Assembly (NCBI GenBank): GCA_019671005.1
Contig: CM033718.1
Span: forward strand, 37,464,508 to 37,528,507
DNA: 64,000 nucleotides
Direction: 5' to 3'
From: Hibiscus mutabilis
Lineage: Eukaryota; Streptophyta; Magnoliopsida; Malvales; Malvaceae
The notes below the pieces were generated by a model. That model searched no databases and was not told the origin of the DNA. It saw only the letters and a program-made list of their open reading frames with translations. This document shows, piece after piece, positions 22,571 through 36,621 of this stretch; within the stretch, counting starts at the first letter, position 1; every line of letters begins with the position of its first letter. The position numbers and the translations under genes were made by a program.

Positions 22571-25473
22571 TGTAACACTCTTTTCCCGTATTTGATTACC
22601 AAATATGAGTCAGAGATGCCACAGAACAATAACATGATTTTTTTATTAAAAATACTATAAATTTAAAACATTGGAGAATATTTATATCGACTAATATACA
22701 AAATTAGAGCTCATTTACTTTTGTAAAAAAAATTGACTATTCAATAAGTAACAGACTTTGCACCAAAATAGAAAGAATTATCTCATTTATACATGCCACT
22801 AAAATTAATTAAAAACCTCAAGTGGGATGTAATTACTGCGGTAGCTTGATGAAATTTTCTGAACTTGATACAACTCTTTGCTTAGTCCAATGACTCGAAC
22901 CACCTACGTGAGCACAGACAAAACACACGCTAAGTACGAAATTAGTGAGGCAATAAAAGAAGTTAATACTAATAATTTAAAATTATTCGGCTTCATGGTT
23001 ATTTTTATATAACATAATATATGCCCTCAACTTTTACATTGCATTAGTAATAATTTACTATCTGCCAATGTCATCAGACTTTCATGCTTGTCCATTTTTC
23101 ATAATATGTTATCTATGCATCAATGCATGAATATATATTCCATGATACAAGCTAATGAATATGCTTGTTCAATTCCTTTAAAATTATATCAATACTTACC
23201 ATTAATATTAAGCTTTCAAGCTTAACTTACTTACCATTTGTTGCCATTGGAACATCAATATCTTAAGCTAATGCTTATTTATCTGCACTTTAGTCATTTT
23301 CTTTTTTTATCATAGCCCAAAGTATTTAAATAAGAGAATCTAAGTACACAAATCATCCTCGTATACCCAACTTTCCTTGAGTATACATATACCTAACCTT
23401 CCTTGAGTATATATGAAAGTTACACCGAAGTGCTTTAATATGTACCGAAGTACTCTCGTATACCCAACCTTCCTTGAGTATGCATAAATCTTGCACCGTA
23501 GTGCTTAGATTATTTATACAGTTGTTTATGACTCCATGGCTAGCCAACTATACTTTCGAATCTCTATAAAATACTTGGGCTTTATATCATTAAATTTTTC
23601 ATCCATTGCAATATATATATATATATATATATCAAAGTTGGGTAGTTCATACCAGAATTAACATTTCTAATATACATGTATAAGTAATTAAATGATCAAT
23701 GCATTTTACATTATAATCTTGACATATTTATAATATGTCAATGATATGCTCAATGGCATAAATATAATGACAATAAAAATTTGGTAGGCTCATCGCAAGC
23801 CATCCCAATGATGTATAAAACATCAATGTATCATGATACGTATGCAATTGCACTCACCTTGACACTTCTTATCCAAAACTAAATTTAATAACTTAAGAGA
23901 ACTTCGAGTTTGGTCTTTTGCTTTATCTACTGAATTTTTTATTTCTCGTGTTTACTGGAATGCTTCGCATTTATCCCTTACATGCACAATTAATAATACT
24001 AATAAAACATTCATTTTATAATATGTTAGCTTCGCTACCTTCAAAGAAATATTTCTATAAAATAATCTATAACTCAGAATTCGATTCTGTTTGTTTTGAA
24101 AAAACTAGATTCGATAAGTCTTTCAACCGTATAAACGAATAGTCCAAATTCAACTCGTACAATTTACGAAGAATTTTCAAAGTTGAATTCCAATGCTAAA
24201 TTTATGATCAGACTGCTACTATATTTTCTGACCTCTTATCACTTAAAAATTCATAAATTTTGATATAAAAATTGAAATCAGTCACCGCTTGTTTTAAACG
24301 AAACTAGACTGAACCAAAAATACAATGGTATTTGGCTCACTTTCTAATCATTTTTATGAAATTTTTGGTGGATTTTCAAATTCATTGCCAAAGACTAAAA
24401 TTCTGGGCAGATTTCATAGTTCACATCTTTAGCATCATTTAACCATTCCAACACCTCAAATTAACCTTTAATTATATTATTCTAACATTTTCCTTTTATG
24501 AAAACTCCAAATCCAACTTGAATCCTTAAACCCCAAATTAAACCATACTTAACCAAATGGTATTCCATCCATAATACATTAATTTCAACTTCGATCAAGC
24601 GTGGAAATGATAGAACATCACATAACAATCCTAATTTATTTGGATCCCTAAACCCTAAATTATCTCTCCTTAAAATTCAAGAGTTATCTTGAACTATTCT
24701 ATGAATTTCTTGTTCCAAATGATAGAACAAAATTGTATTTCATGCCATAACCCTAAATCCAAGTATTTAGGGATGAAAAATCAAAATTAGAATTCTTACC
24801 TTTGTTCATGGTAGCTTAGGTTTTGGAGAAGAAAGATGAACAATCTTGTATTTTTCTTTTCTTTTCCTTTATGCCATTTGTCATTTTTAATATCCATAGT
24901 TAGTAAAATATCTTCCAAATAGTCAAATGACTATTTTGCCCTCAAATCCAATGAATCCATAGTGTTCCACATGTCATCATCCTTCATCCAATGGCCTAGA
25001 TTTAATCTTGAGTTAGTAGTTTACCAATTTTCCCTTGAACTATATCAATTTCCAATTTTGCCCTTAAATCAAGCTTAAATTTCCATCTTGTCCCTTTAAT
25101 CCAATGGCTAAGATTTAACATGGAAAAATTATCTTAATCCTATGGTCCATATTAATTCTAATATTATAACCATGTGTATTGACATTTGTACTCTTCCATA
25201 CAATGGCTAATATTACTTTCTTGAATTTATATTCGATCCATTTATCCAAAAAAATCTAGAAACTTTGTAGGATAATTTCCATAAAATTAAAATCTCAGAT
25301 TAATTTAAAAAGTTTCCAACCCACTCCTCGTAGGTGAACTATCCATTTACGGGATAAAAATTATTTCCAAAAAAGTTACTATTTTAGTGCTCAAACTTTT
25401 CAGAAATTTTCACTTTAGCCACCAAACTTTCATTTTATTCATTCTGGTCACTAACCAACTTTGGGGTATTACA
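22571..25473 (+). repeat. Solo LTR (Ty3/gypsy type) inside the copia remnant
   Basis: A 2903-bp block starts TGTAACACTC and ends GGGTATTACA, the typical ends of gypsy LTRs. It is flanked by CTATT on the left and GTATT on the right, a 5-bp target-site duplication with one change. No primer site or internal region is present, so it is a solo LTR left by recombination. It contains a 22-bp (AT)n run (23611-23632) and repeated CCTTGAGTATA/ACCGAAGTGCTT phrases at 23370-23510. Confidence 0.88.
23611..23632. repeat. (AT)n microsatellite
   Basis: Eleven AT dinucleotides within the solo LTR. Confidence 0.9.
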
Positions 25474-25768
25474 GTATTTCTCTCACCAATGGTATTACAA
25501 ATTTCACCAAGTACTTATCTCGTTCAGTTTTGAGATAAATTTGGTTGGTCATTGTATATATTACAAGTTCAGTGGGAGTAAACCAACTGATACCCACATT
25601 GCTAAAAAAGATAAATTTAGTCTTACTCAATGATCTAAAAGCAACCTTCAAATTTAGAAAATACAAATGATTCCATATGCATAAGCTATTGAGAATCTAA
25701 TTTATGCTCAATTATGTATTCGTTCGGATATTGCGTACATTGTTGAAATGTTAGACAAATATTGCTTA
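25474..25768 (+). pseudogene. Ty1/copia pol remnant continued: RT end and RNase H
   Basis: Continues the RT frame of 21800-22570 directly across the solo LTR: QWYYKFHQVLISFSFEINLV and YYKFSGSK. The RT catalytic segment that should follow is deleted; the sequence resumes with AKKDKFSLTQ, YAQLCIRSDIAYIVEMLDKY, the conserved linker before copia RNase H. It breaks off at about 25768. Confidence 0.8.
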
Positions 25769-25779
25769 AAGGGATTTCT

Positions 25780-28700
25780 TTTGAAAATTCTTTTTCTTTT
25801 GAAAATTGATAAAAAGTTGGAGTCGCCACCACTTGGATAAGGTGGGTCAGGCACCATGGAAAACCGAAACATTTGTCGCTTTCAAATTGATGGAATTTTT
25901 TGGAAGGAGCACCCCCATCACGCCCGAGAATCGGTACCTGAACATTTTTCGCTTTCAAATTGATGGAATTTGTTGGAATTTGAATTGAATTTAACTCGGC
26001 GTACTTAATTGAAAATTTGACCTTAATTACACGGGCTTTATCAAGTTAGTGGGTTCGAATTAATTGGACATTTAATTAATAAGGTTGACGATACACCGAA
26101 TCATATACTAAACCGACATCATATAAGCTTGACTGCCATGTTAGTTTATGGTTCAAATCCCGTACGTCACCTTTATGCATGGTGAAAACAGTTAAAATAG
26201 GATGTGGTGATCTTATCAACTTTTAATTTTACCTTGGGACGGTAAGGATTAATTCAAATATTTGGTCAACATCCTTTGAGCTCGGACTGTTACGACAAAA
26301 ATATCAGAATTAATAGATACCTCACTTTTTGAATTAAATTAATTTATTCGAGATAAAGGGTACCATGAATGACAATTAAGGGATGACAAACAAAAGCTTA
26401 AAGATAAACACACAAAAGCCCGCCTAAGGCCCTAACCTATAAGGCCCAAGTTATGGAAGATCCAATTAGTGATCTAGTTCATAATTAGGCGAATCTAATA
26501 TTAACCCTAAATTAATTAGCCCCAAAAGACTAAAAACTAACAAATTATGATTTATCTTGTAACATGATAACTAATTCGATCGATTTTAAACTAGTATTCC
26601 AATAAGCCAATAATACTATTTAAAGTAAATCAAATTAATTAATCATGATTTTAATTTAAATTTCAATCTAATCTCCATGTTAATTTTATCCTAAAAGTAA
26701 TTAAGAGATGTCCAACTAATTTAATGAATTTAACATTTATCCCAATAAGTCAAGGGTAAATTTAAACTCACTAAATCAATTTGAACCCTAATCTAACTAA
26801 GGCTCTAAAAGGCTAATCCTAAATTAATTAATCTAATTAATTTAAAGATTGTGCCCTTATGAGACGAGCACACGATCCTAAGCGAATTAAATTAATTTGT
26901 CTAATTCTAATCTAAAACTAACTTAACAACCCAAAGCCCAAAAAAACTAAGCCCAAGGCCTACTAAGCTAAAGCTAATCCTAAGCCCAAACATACAAATA
27001 TAAATATATTTAGTATATATTCTATACTAAAAATATATTATATATATTTAACACCATATTATATATATTATAAAAAATTATGTATGTACATTATAAAAAA
27101 ACTTATGTATTACATGAAGAAAAAGGAACTTATATTATATATAAAAAAACTACATATTACATATTTTAAAAAAACTATATATTATATATATTATAAAGAA
27201 AACATATATTACTCAAAAAATCATATACTATATATATCATATAAGAACTATAGATTATATATACTATGTAAAGCTATATATTATAAGGAAACCATATTAT
27301 ATATATATATTATATAAAACTATATTATATACAAAAATGTATTTTATATATTAAAAGAACTATAGGTTATATAAAATTATATATTATATTTTATATAAAA
27401 CTACATGTTATATATAATATATATAAAGAACTATATATATTATATATTATGTAAAACCATATATCATATGTATTATAAATGAGACTATAGGTTATACAAA
27501 GACTATATATTAGACATAAATTATATGTTATAAGCACACAATATACAAATACATAAAAACATCAACCATAACCACAAGAAGCATTCTTTATCAACCACAA
27601 ATCAAAGGATCTACTAATTTTAATAAGAACAACCACATTAAACAACAAAACTGGAAATTAAAGCATGAAATAAGGGAAACATGATACTGGAAAATGGATT
27701 AAATTGCAAAGAAACAAAATCAAAGGACTATATTTAAAGAAAAAAATAGTTTGAATAAAAGAGGGACAAAATTGCTAACTGGTTTAAAATCACAGGGATT
27801 TGGTAAGTAATAACAAAACACGGAATGGCTTGCTATCGCAATTAGCCCACACAGAGGGACCAATACTGTGATTTGCCAATACGGAAGGACCGTGGACGTA
27901 ATAAGGTTAGGGCGAAGGTATTTAAAAAGCAATTTACCCAATTTTAAAACATTATCCACTATAAACCCCCCCACCGGCCGAGAGTTAGCCTCTTTTGGCC
28001 ATTTTCGATAACCCCTAAAACTCTCACCGCTCTTTCCTTTCTCCCAAAGCGGGGATGAACACCGCCGCGTGTTCATCCCCAAACCCAACTTTCGGTCGTA
28101 TTTCCAGAATCTGACGACTTCTCTGTCGTACGCCGCCGCATCGACCCTCGTTTGTCGGCGGCCGATAAACTCAAAACCAGCCCAAAACTAACCATTTTCA
28201 CATTTTAAACCCAAATCTGAAACCTTTTTTCAAAACCAAGACCTTTTTTCCTTAAAAACTCAAAACAAAAACGAAAACCCCTTTATCTAAAACAGAAAAA
28301 CCTTTAGAAGCCCCTATTTTGTGTTTCCTTGCAACGGCTCACCCCTTCGTGTTCCTAGAGGAAGACACAATGGGCTTGTCACCGAAAGGAAAGGAAAAGG
28401 CAGAGGAAGTTGAAACGGCAAAGGTAACAAAAATGAAACTCTAACCCTATTTATGCATGCAATACTTCAAAATAAAGAAGGGGATATACCTCAGAAGGCT
28501 ACGTTTGTATTGCTTTGAAGTTTTTTCCCCTTTCGTTTTGTGATTAGGGTTACAAATGCGTTGGGTTCAGTTTATATAATTGAAATTACGTGAATTTAGA
28601 AATAAAGAATAATCGAATAGAAATTTTCTATTGGTTGCCCATTTCTTTTCTACAATTCCTTGTCTATATTCATCTGCTATACTGAAATTGTTGGTGTGCC

Positions 28701-29200
28701 CCCTGAAATGCTGTTGAAATATGCCTCTGACATTTTGGTTTTGCTTTTTTGTGTGTCGTGGCTGGTGGCTGCAAGTCGTCGTGGAGAGATGGCAGCGTTG
28801 GAAGCATTCGGACGAGGCTTGGGAGCTGAGGAGACGGCGCGGTTTGGGAAGCCGAGGAGTCGAGTGCGTGGGTTGCATGCGCGCGTGGGTGACACCAAAG
28901 GTCGCGCGTGGAAAATTTGGAAGGACGCTTCTTTGATCGTGGGCCGTTAGATCTATCCCAGATCTAACGGCTGGGAGGGGTGGCTGCGCAGACAAAAGAG
29001 TGAACCAAATTAGGGTTTTGGTTAAGCTTGTTGGTCCTTATATTTTATTTATATTAATGGGCTTTTAATATATGTAATATTTTGTTTTCTTTCAAATGTA
29101 AATGGACTGATGTAATTAAACAGTTGGGCTTTTATTTATACATATTGGGTTTTATTTAATTTATATATTCTGGTTTCTATAGTAGTAATAGAACATCTAA
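25780..29200. mobile_element. Degenerate Tat/Ogre-type LTR-like sequence
   Basis: The start carries GAGTCGCCACCACTTGG, then AGGAGCACCCCCATCACGCC, both characteristic of the LTR beginning of Tat/Ogre elements and paralleled by the LTRs at 42460 and 56586. The region then has an extreme AT-rich tract and, at 27960-28980, a GC-richer stretch like the U3 of those LTRs. No protein is recognisable; the ORFs at 27720-28995 have no family resemblance. Boundaries are approximate. Confidence 0.45.
26990..27540. repeat. AT-rich low-complexity tract
   Basis: Irregular TATATTATATA / AAAACTATATATTA repeats, period roughly 25-45 bases. The ORF across it is compositional. Confidence 0.8.
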
Positions 29201-31030
29201 TGTGATAGCAATTTTTTTTGGATGTCTGCATAACAATATGGTAAATTATGATAATAAATAACAACATATCATATATATAAGACTAGTATAATACAAGATT
29301 GTCAATATTTTTGGTGTTTCTTTTGGGTTTTAAAAACATAACATACAATATGATAATAAATAGCATAATATGGTAGCAAATAACAACACCTAGATATATA
29401 TAAATGCTTAACTAAAATAGAACTAGTAATTAATTAATAGAATTTTTGATTTTATTAGGCTTTAATAGAAGGATAAAGTAACTAAAGCCCATATTTTTTA
29501 AAAATAGTAATAATATATATTAGCCCATTATTGAAAACAAAAGCAAAAATAAAAACGGGTTCATCCTGAATAAAATTAGTGATTGCAAGAGTGTACGTAA
29601 ATTTTATTAATGATGAAAATAGAAAAAAATGATGTTATAAAATTACAACTGTTAAAAAACTAAAAATTAATTAATCACTAACCAGCTTTCTAAAATTCTG
29701 ACCCTCGGATTTAAATGGAATATTGCTTTACGAATGTTAACAATGAAAAAAAATTCGTTAGTTAATAATAAAAATATTAAAATAAGAGTAGTTGTGTACC
29801 TCACACAATCAGAATAAGACAGAAAGAAACAACAAACATATATAAGGCTTTATAATAAAAAAGCCAGAATCTATCAACGGAACCCAATCCTCCGTAGGCT
29901 TCCCCACTAATTCATAATCTTCAAGTTCTGAAAATTTTAATTTGTTATAATATACTCCATCGATTATATTTTCATTGATAATTTAATTTTACATCGTTAA
30001 AATTTTCTAAATTTTAATAAATTTTTTAAAAATTCTCAGTCCTAACATCTGTCCGTGCTTACATCCAAACAAATGACTTCAACAACTGCAACATAGTCTG
30101 TCATGACCCATGAAAACGAATTCTATCCTCAAAAGAGTGTTTTTAATAAATAAGAACTGATATTGGAATATGTAGCATGTGAGCTAAAATCCATGCAGAA
30201 AATGGCTAGAGATTGAAATGAATAGACATAATAAAAGTATGATAAAGAAAGGAATAGACATAGTAAAAGAAAACATCGAAAACGTTAATACAATTATTAT
30301 ATCATAACAATTATTCTATACATAAACGGCGTATCAAATCTAAGGTTAAAATCTAAAATTAAAATCTCTAACTTTAACCGTTAAATGTTAAATCTTAAAT
30401 TTTAATCATATATAAAATCTAAATTTTATACCATACAATCTAAACCCTAAACCCTTAAAATAGCTTACTTTTGGTGAAAACTAGAGTCTCCACTGCTAGT
30501 GTATGTGATAATAATTCATTATATAATTACTTAAATATATTTTTTTAAAAATCTTAAGAGAAATAAAGATTTAATTTACATATTAATATTTAAATTCATA
30601 GGACCTAAAATTAAATAAACCAAAAATTATTGAGAGCATGAGCCCCTCCCAAGTTCAGAAGTTCTCCATGAATCTGTTCTTGAATTTACCATTGTTGGAC
30701 ATCATTTCATCAACTTCATGTTCATGATCTTTAGTTTCTTTTCTTGATCATCGATATGATAAGGAAGAAAAAGACGGATATAAGAACCTATTGCAAGTGA
30801 CAGAAACATGCAGTGGGCAAGATAACCCAAAAACATTTACATATCAACTTGTCTTTATTACACAAACATGTGAAAACAGAAAAGACACCTTTAAAACATA
30901 ATTATATTAAAAATTTTACTACAGCATAAGGAGAGCACTGTTACTTGTCTATCTGATTATTATTTTTTTCCTTTTTCAGAAAAGATGCTGTTGCTTTTTG
31001 GTTGGTAGCAAGGCAGATTATTTCTTCAAC
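29200..31030. other. AT-rich intergenic sequence, nothing recognised
   Basis: Lies downstream (3') of the GH3 pseudogene. No coding, RNA or transposon signal recognised. The word AACATA(C)..ATGATAATAAATA recurs at about 29245 and 29345. Confidence 0.5.
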
Positions 31031-31051
31031 TTTTATTCTTTTTCTCCAACA

Positions 31052-32283
31052 CTAGGCGATTATGGCATCATGTGAACGTGGTTCAGGGGACCAGTGTGGT
31101 AAAGCTGGACTGAAATGCTTTGAAACCACCCTTGAGTCGAGAAGTTCCATAATAGGAGTGAAGCTGACACATCTTGGAACTTTGTATTGATTTATGGAAG
31201 CTCCTCTTGAAATTGCATAGTCCATTAACTCCTCAAATGTGCCGTTTTTCACCACACGTATCTCCAGTGGACCGATCGAGTCTGCAACTCGACATTGACG
31301 GTAGACTACGTTCAATGATTCCTCCATTTCAAAGCAGCAGCGGCTGAAAACTTCCTCTGTTGGGGCAATCGCAGCGTCTTTGATGAATAATTCCCAGTAA
31401 ATCACGTAGTAGCCTGGTATATCTTTGGTGTCCGCGTAGCTCGTGTATTCAACAACGCTGGTGTTGTATTCCTTGAGCAAAACTGAAGCGTTCTCTATGG
31501 CCTGTTGCAACTCGGACTCATCGGTTTTGTCAAAATCAATGCTCAACAATACGTTCTTCCTCCTAATGAAACGGAATTGCGGAGCCGCGTTATGAAAACC
31601 GGTGACTCGGAGGATATCGCCTACTCTGTAACGGCACAGCCCAGCATAAGTAGTGACGATGAGCTCGTATTCCTTGCCAACTTCTAAATCAGCAAGATCA
31701 ACGAGGCGTGGTGGTGAGTCACGAGATAGTTCCGGAGCGGATGATTCATGAGGCAAGAATTAAAGTAGGCCATATTTGGCATGATAGTGTATGAAACCTC
31801 GGATGGTTCACACATAGGCTTGAGATTAAGACCGAAATAACACTCTGAGGAAGCGTACATGGTACAAGCCATTGGCAAGCCACCACTGTAATATTCAAGG
31901 GTGGGAATATATTGAGCCATGGCTCCGGTTACGATCACATCAAGGTACTTGGTGTTGGGCCAAATCCTAGTGATGATACTCTCCCAGTTCTCCTCCGAGC
32001 ATTCCTTGGTAATAAACGCCGCAAGTTCAGGGTTAGGTTTCAAGACTTTGCTCATGCATTCCCGAACTGAAGGGTCAGTTACTTTAGGGTTTAACGTTCC
32101 GGTTTCGATGTCATGAGCAAATTGTTTCCAGTTGACTTGAAGGAAACGAATGGCCTTAAGTAGGCCGGAAGCGAAGACGGCACCGACACGAAGGACCTCT
32201 TCCCTCATGATCAGGCCGCAGAGCATTTGATTATATATCATGCATGGCAATTGTATTACAAATGCCATTGTTTTCTCCACCAT
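31052..32283 (-). pseudogene. GH3: GH3-family acyl-acid amido synthetase, truncated and frameshifted
   Basis: GH3 enzymes adenylate auxin, jasmonate or related acids and join them to amino acids in the cytosol, controlling hormone levels. Visible on the minus strand: [40 protein letters not shown], the nucleotide-binding motif [11 protein letters not shown], then [14 protein letters not shown] and the C-terminal [13 protein letters not shown]. About 430 residues remain of a usual 580-610; the N-terminal exons with the SSGTS phosphate loop are absent. A single-base deletion at about 31761-31763 (after MAYF) shifts the frame; both sides overlap at 31684-31756. The segment before codon 14 or so does not match the family well. 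The missing 5' side abuts the LINE at 32290. GH3 is certain, the subgroup is not. Confidence 0.9.
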
Positions 32284-32297
32284 CTTAAGGGAATGAG

Positions 32298-32325
32298 TTT
32301 ATTATTATTATTATTATTATTATTA
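32298..32325 (-). repeat. (TAA)n tail of the LINE
   Basis: About nine TTA units on the plus strand between the LINE 3' region and the GH3 remnant; plant L1 elements may end in A-rich simple repeats. Confidence 0.8.
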
Positions 32326-32484
32326 GTTTTTTGAAGTTTAGAGCCTATGTTAGGTGCCTCATTAAAAACTTTCTCAACTTAAATAGAAAAAAATAGTACA
32401 CCTTAATAAGGTTTGATCCAATATAAAGTGCAACAACCAGAAAATGACAGATTCGATCCCCATGGCATAATAATCAATATCTGA

Positions 32485-35400
32485 TTAGTCCCACCAAGCT
32501 TTAAAAAGACCTATTCGATGTAATCCTTGTTTCGCAAGGTGGTCCGCTAAGCCATTTCCTTCTCTCAGAACATAAATAAATTTTACCTTGTAAATTTGCC
32601 TTGATAACTCATCAATCTTGTCGAGTATATCCCACCATCGCCAAGGCCTTAGAGACATTTTCAATCCAATTCAACATAACCTGAGAATCTGATATAACAA
32701 TAAGGTCCAACTTACCCACCCATCCAGCTTCTTTAAAAATCTCCAGCGCAGTTCTAATAGCAGCCAATTCTGCAAAGTTTGCATTTACTGCTTCTATTGG
32801 CCCGAATAAAAATGCTCTAACTTCACCCTTGTTCGATCTCAATACTCCGCCACAACCTGCAGATGAGTCTTTAAATGTTCCGTCAACATTAAACTTGACA
32901 AAACCTTCAGTCGGTGGACACCATTCGAAATGAGGCGTACTTATAACTAGACTACCCAAGGGGTCTTTCCACCAATCTGCTTCATTTAGAAGGATAGCCT
33001 CATTAACTGCTTTTATCCAAATGTAAGCCCTCATTTTTATGGTAAACAATAAATCTTTTTGTGTAGGAATTTTATTTTCAAATACCAGTTCATTTCTAGC
33101 CAACCACACACTCCATAACGCGGTCGCAACCGAGATTAACCAAGCTGTCCTAGCTGAACCTATCCAAGAACTAGAAAAATAAAAAGCAAAGAACACATCA
33201 AAACTCACTGGGTGCGGCCATCCAATAGACCAACAGCCGCAAAAGTTTCTCCACAATCATCGGATGAAGCTACATTCGAACAGTAAATGAAATGCAGTTT
33301 CCTTTTCTTCCTTACACCAAGGGCAATTTCTCGAGGATTCATCCAGTTGCACTCCTCATGAAAAAGAAACTCCTTTGTCGGTATTCAATCAATCTTCAGC
33401 ATCCAAAGGAAAATTTTCACCTTAGGAGGTACCTTCAATTTCCAAATATTATCAAATTTGAAGATCGGATCCTCTAAATTTGCATTAACCAGAAGCTCAG
33501 TTAGTTTACCAACAGAAAAACTCCCAACCTGATCGTACAACCAAATTATTATGTCAGGAATATGAAGTGAAATAGTCTCTCCCTCCAAAAGCTTAGTGAG
33601 TGAATCCAACCACACCAATTCTCTACCAAGAAGGGGCCTAGAAAAAAAGGATAGCCAGTTAACTTCACATAGTTTTCCCTTCTTCACTACTGATGCAATC
33701 GTACTACCTTTGCAGTTTACTAATCTGTAAAGCTGAGGGGGGGATTTAGGCTTGTTACCTTTCCAAAGATCCTCCCAGAATAATATTGATTTGCCATCCA
33801 TTAACTTCCACCGAAAGGCTTCCTGATTCATCCATCTCCCGACATCTTCATCTAACAGGTTATTCATAATTCCCCTCCATATGACAAATATATTTTTTGT
33901 TCTGCCCTGGGCTACAATCCCCTTCAGATTTGATTTCCCGTATTTCTCACAAATCACCTTGCGCCATAATGCTTCTTTTTCTATAGTAAATCTCCAGCTC
34001 CATTTTGCTCTAAGGGCTTTATTCTTTGCTTTAATATTTATTACACCTATACCACCTTTTCTCTTTGGCACGCACACCCTACCCCAGTTTACTCTTATTA
34101 GCTTTTTAGAGCCTGACCAATTTCCCCACAAGAAGTTCATTCGCATCTTGTCCAATCTAAGCAAGACTGTCTTTGGGACTTGAAAGATGGACATGTAATA
34201 TAATGGTAGCGCTGATAACACAAAGTTGATCAATACTGCTCTTCCAGCAAACGACAAGGATCTGCACTTCTAGCTTGCAAGCTTCACTCTGAATCTGTCA
34301 ACCACGGGATCCCAAGTTGCAATTCTTCTTGGGTCAGCACCTAAGGGAATACCCAAGTAATTGAAGGGAATAGATCCTTTTTTACAACCACAAGCTTTTT
34401 CCAAGAGATCTTCAACTTCCACTTCTATATTAATTCCCACCAGGCATGACTTCCTAAAATTAATGCTTAGACCAGAGCTTACCTCAAAGCATATCAAAAT
34501 ACGTTTAATATTCACTATTTGTTCTTCGACTGGCCTCAGAAAAAGTATTGTGTCATCCACGAATTGTAAGTGGGAGATCGAGTCATTTCGGACGAGGCCT
34601 CAGATTCCTTCAATCAATCCCAAGTCCTCTACTTTCTTAATCAGAAGGTGTAGAGCTTCAGTAAATAGAATAAATAGAAAGGGGGATAACGGATCCCCCT
34701 ACCTTAGGCCTCTACACATGGAAAATTCCTTGGTTGGAGAACCGTTCAGGATAACTGACACCTTGGCTGTCAAAATGCATTCAAAGATCCACCTGCACCA
34801 TCTTGAGCCAAAGCCCACACGATCAAGCACCATTAACAAGAAGTCCCACCTCACACAATCATAGGCTTTTGAAAAATCCAGTTTCAGGATTACCCCTCCT
34901 CTGTTGTTTTCTTCATTTTTCACGTATGTATAACTTCGTTTGCAATCAAAATGCTACAAATATCTGCCTTCCTTTAAGGAAAGCACATTGGGTCTCGCTC
35001 ACATCCTTCTCCATAACCCCACCGAGCCTTCTAGCCAGCACCTTTGATATAATCTTGTAGATTGAGCTGATAAGGCTTATAGGCCTGAAATCTGAAATAC
35101 TAGATGGAGCCTCTGATTTTGGAATAAGGGCTATAAAGGAAGAATTAACATTATTCTGCAGTTTTCCAGTAGTGCAGAAATTCTCCATAATTCCATTAAG
35201 ATCCTCCTTCACCATGTCCCAACACTTCTTGAAAAAAAGACCATTGAACCCATCTGGGCTTGGAGCCTTCGGTTCCCCACAAAGCCACAATGCTTCTTTT
35301 ATTTCCTCCATAGTAAAAGGCACTTCAAGGAGTTCAACATCCTTTGCTTCTAGTCTAGAAAAGTCCAAGTTGAAGAATGCATCCCAATGTCTTGAAGAGA

Positions 35401-36605
35401 TGCTAAATTGTTTGGAGAAGTGATCAAATACAAGTTGCTTCATTCTTTTTGAATTATCCAATCCCCTTAGGCACAAGCTTTTACCATGGATCACATTTCG
35501 ATTAGATCTTAGTTTCACAACTGTATGGTAAAATTTTGTGTTTAAATCTCCTTCCTTCAGCCAATCTATTCTAGATTTCTAGCATCATAGGTCCTTTTGG
35601 GCTTTCAAACAGTCCTATAATTGTAACTTGCAGTTCACTAATTCATTCTGTAATTTCTGGTCTAATTTTCCCAGATCACCTAACTGTTCAATCTCATCGA
35701 TACGCTTTTCCAAAGTCTGCACCCTGCTATTGATATCATCACAAGAAGCATTCTAATATTTTAAAGCCTCCTTCACCTTCTTTAGTTTAAATGGTAGATT
35801 TCTCCCTGCATTCTTTCTATCTCCTAGAGTATCCTTTATAATCTTCAAACATCCATCTCTAGAGAACCAAGCATTGATCATCTTGAAAGGTCTTGGTCCC
35901 CAGTCCACCGTCTCTCTCATTAACAGGATTGGGATATGGTCAGAAACATTACGTGGTAGACCATGGAGAGTTAGATCCCTAATCGATTGAATCAAATTAT
36001 CCTCCAGTAGAAATCTATCCAACTTACTATGGTTGTTCCCTGGACCGATCCAAGTGAATCTTCTCCCTATCAGAGGAACCTCAACCAAATTACAATTTTT
36101 AATAAAATTGTTAAAAGCCTTTATCCCTTTGTAACTGTTGTCTCTGCCTCTTATTTCTTCTTTGGCTCTGACCGCGTTGAAATCACCACCTACAAGCCAA
36201 GGATGTTTCCAACTATTCCTCAACACCAGTAACCCATCCCATAGACTGAGTTGTTCTAGCTTTGCTCAAGGAGCATATATATTGATATAAGTGTAAGAAA
36301 AATCACCTTCAATCCACTTTCCATAGAGGATAATATACTTGGGGGGAGGTGATGCACATCTCTACTATGATTTTTTTCTTGTTCCATATCGTTAATAGTC
36401 CACCTGAACGACCCAACGCCTCTAACACCTTGAACTCGAAATCATCATCATACCAGAGTCTCATGATTTGATTTTCACTGAGATCCTCTTTTTTAGTTTC
36501 TTGAACAAAAGTCATCTCCACCTTATGGATTCTAATAAGATTTCTTAACTTTGACATCTTCGTTACCGACCCCAAGCCTATAATATTCAAGGATAACACT
36601 ATCAT
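32485..36605 (-). pseudogene. LINE ORF2: endonuclease, reverse transcriptase, RNase H
   Basis: Performs target-primed reverse transcription in living relatives. From the ATG at 36605: apurinic-type endonuclease (LSLNIIGLGS, FVQETKKEDL, WLVGGDFNAV at about 36200, VSDHIPIL at about 35940). RT spans about 35400-34500 (LIPKSEAPSSISDFRPISL, LKLDFSKAYDCVRWDFL, QGDPLSPFLFI) with the active-site box FVDD where FADD is usual. Then a zinc-binding RT-associated domain at 34257-33385 and an RNase H at about 32920-32485 with FNVDG, FAELAAI and ISDSQ; REGNGLADHLAKQG is readable in another frame and ends at the TAA at 32485. Frames break near 36300, 35750, 34930, 34690, 34260, 33300 and 32640. Confidence 0.9.
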
Positions 36606-36621
36606 CTTCGCAATTGTGGAT

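Noticed and set aside
27084..27317. Tyr/Ile/Lys-rich ORF
   Set aside because: Low-complexity AT tract.
28567..28995. 142-codon ORF and opposite-strand ORFs in a GC-rich patch
   Set aside because: No family resemblance; overlapping ORFs on both strands reflect base composition of LTR-like sequence.
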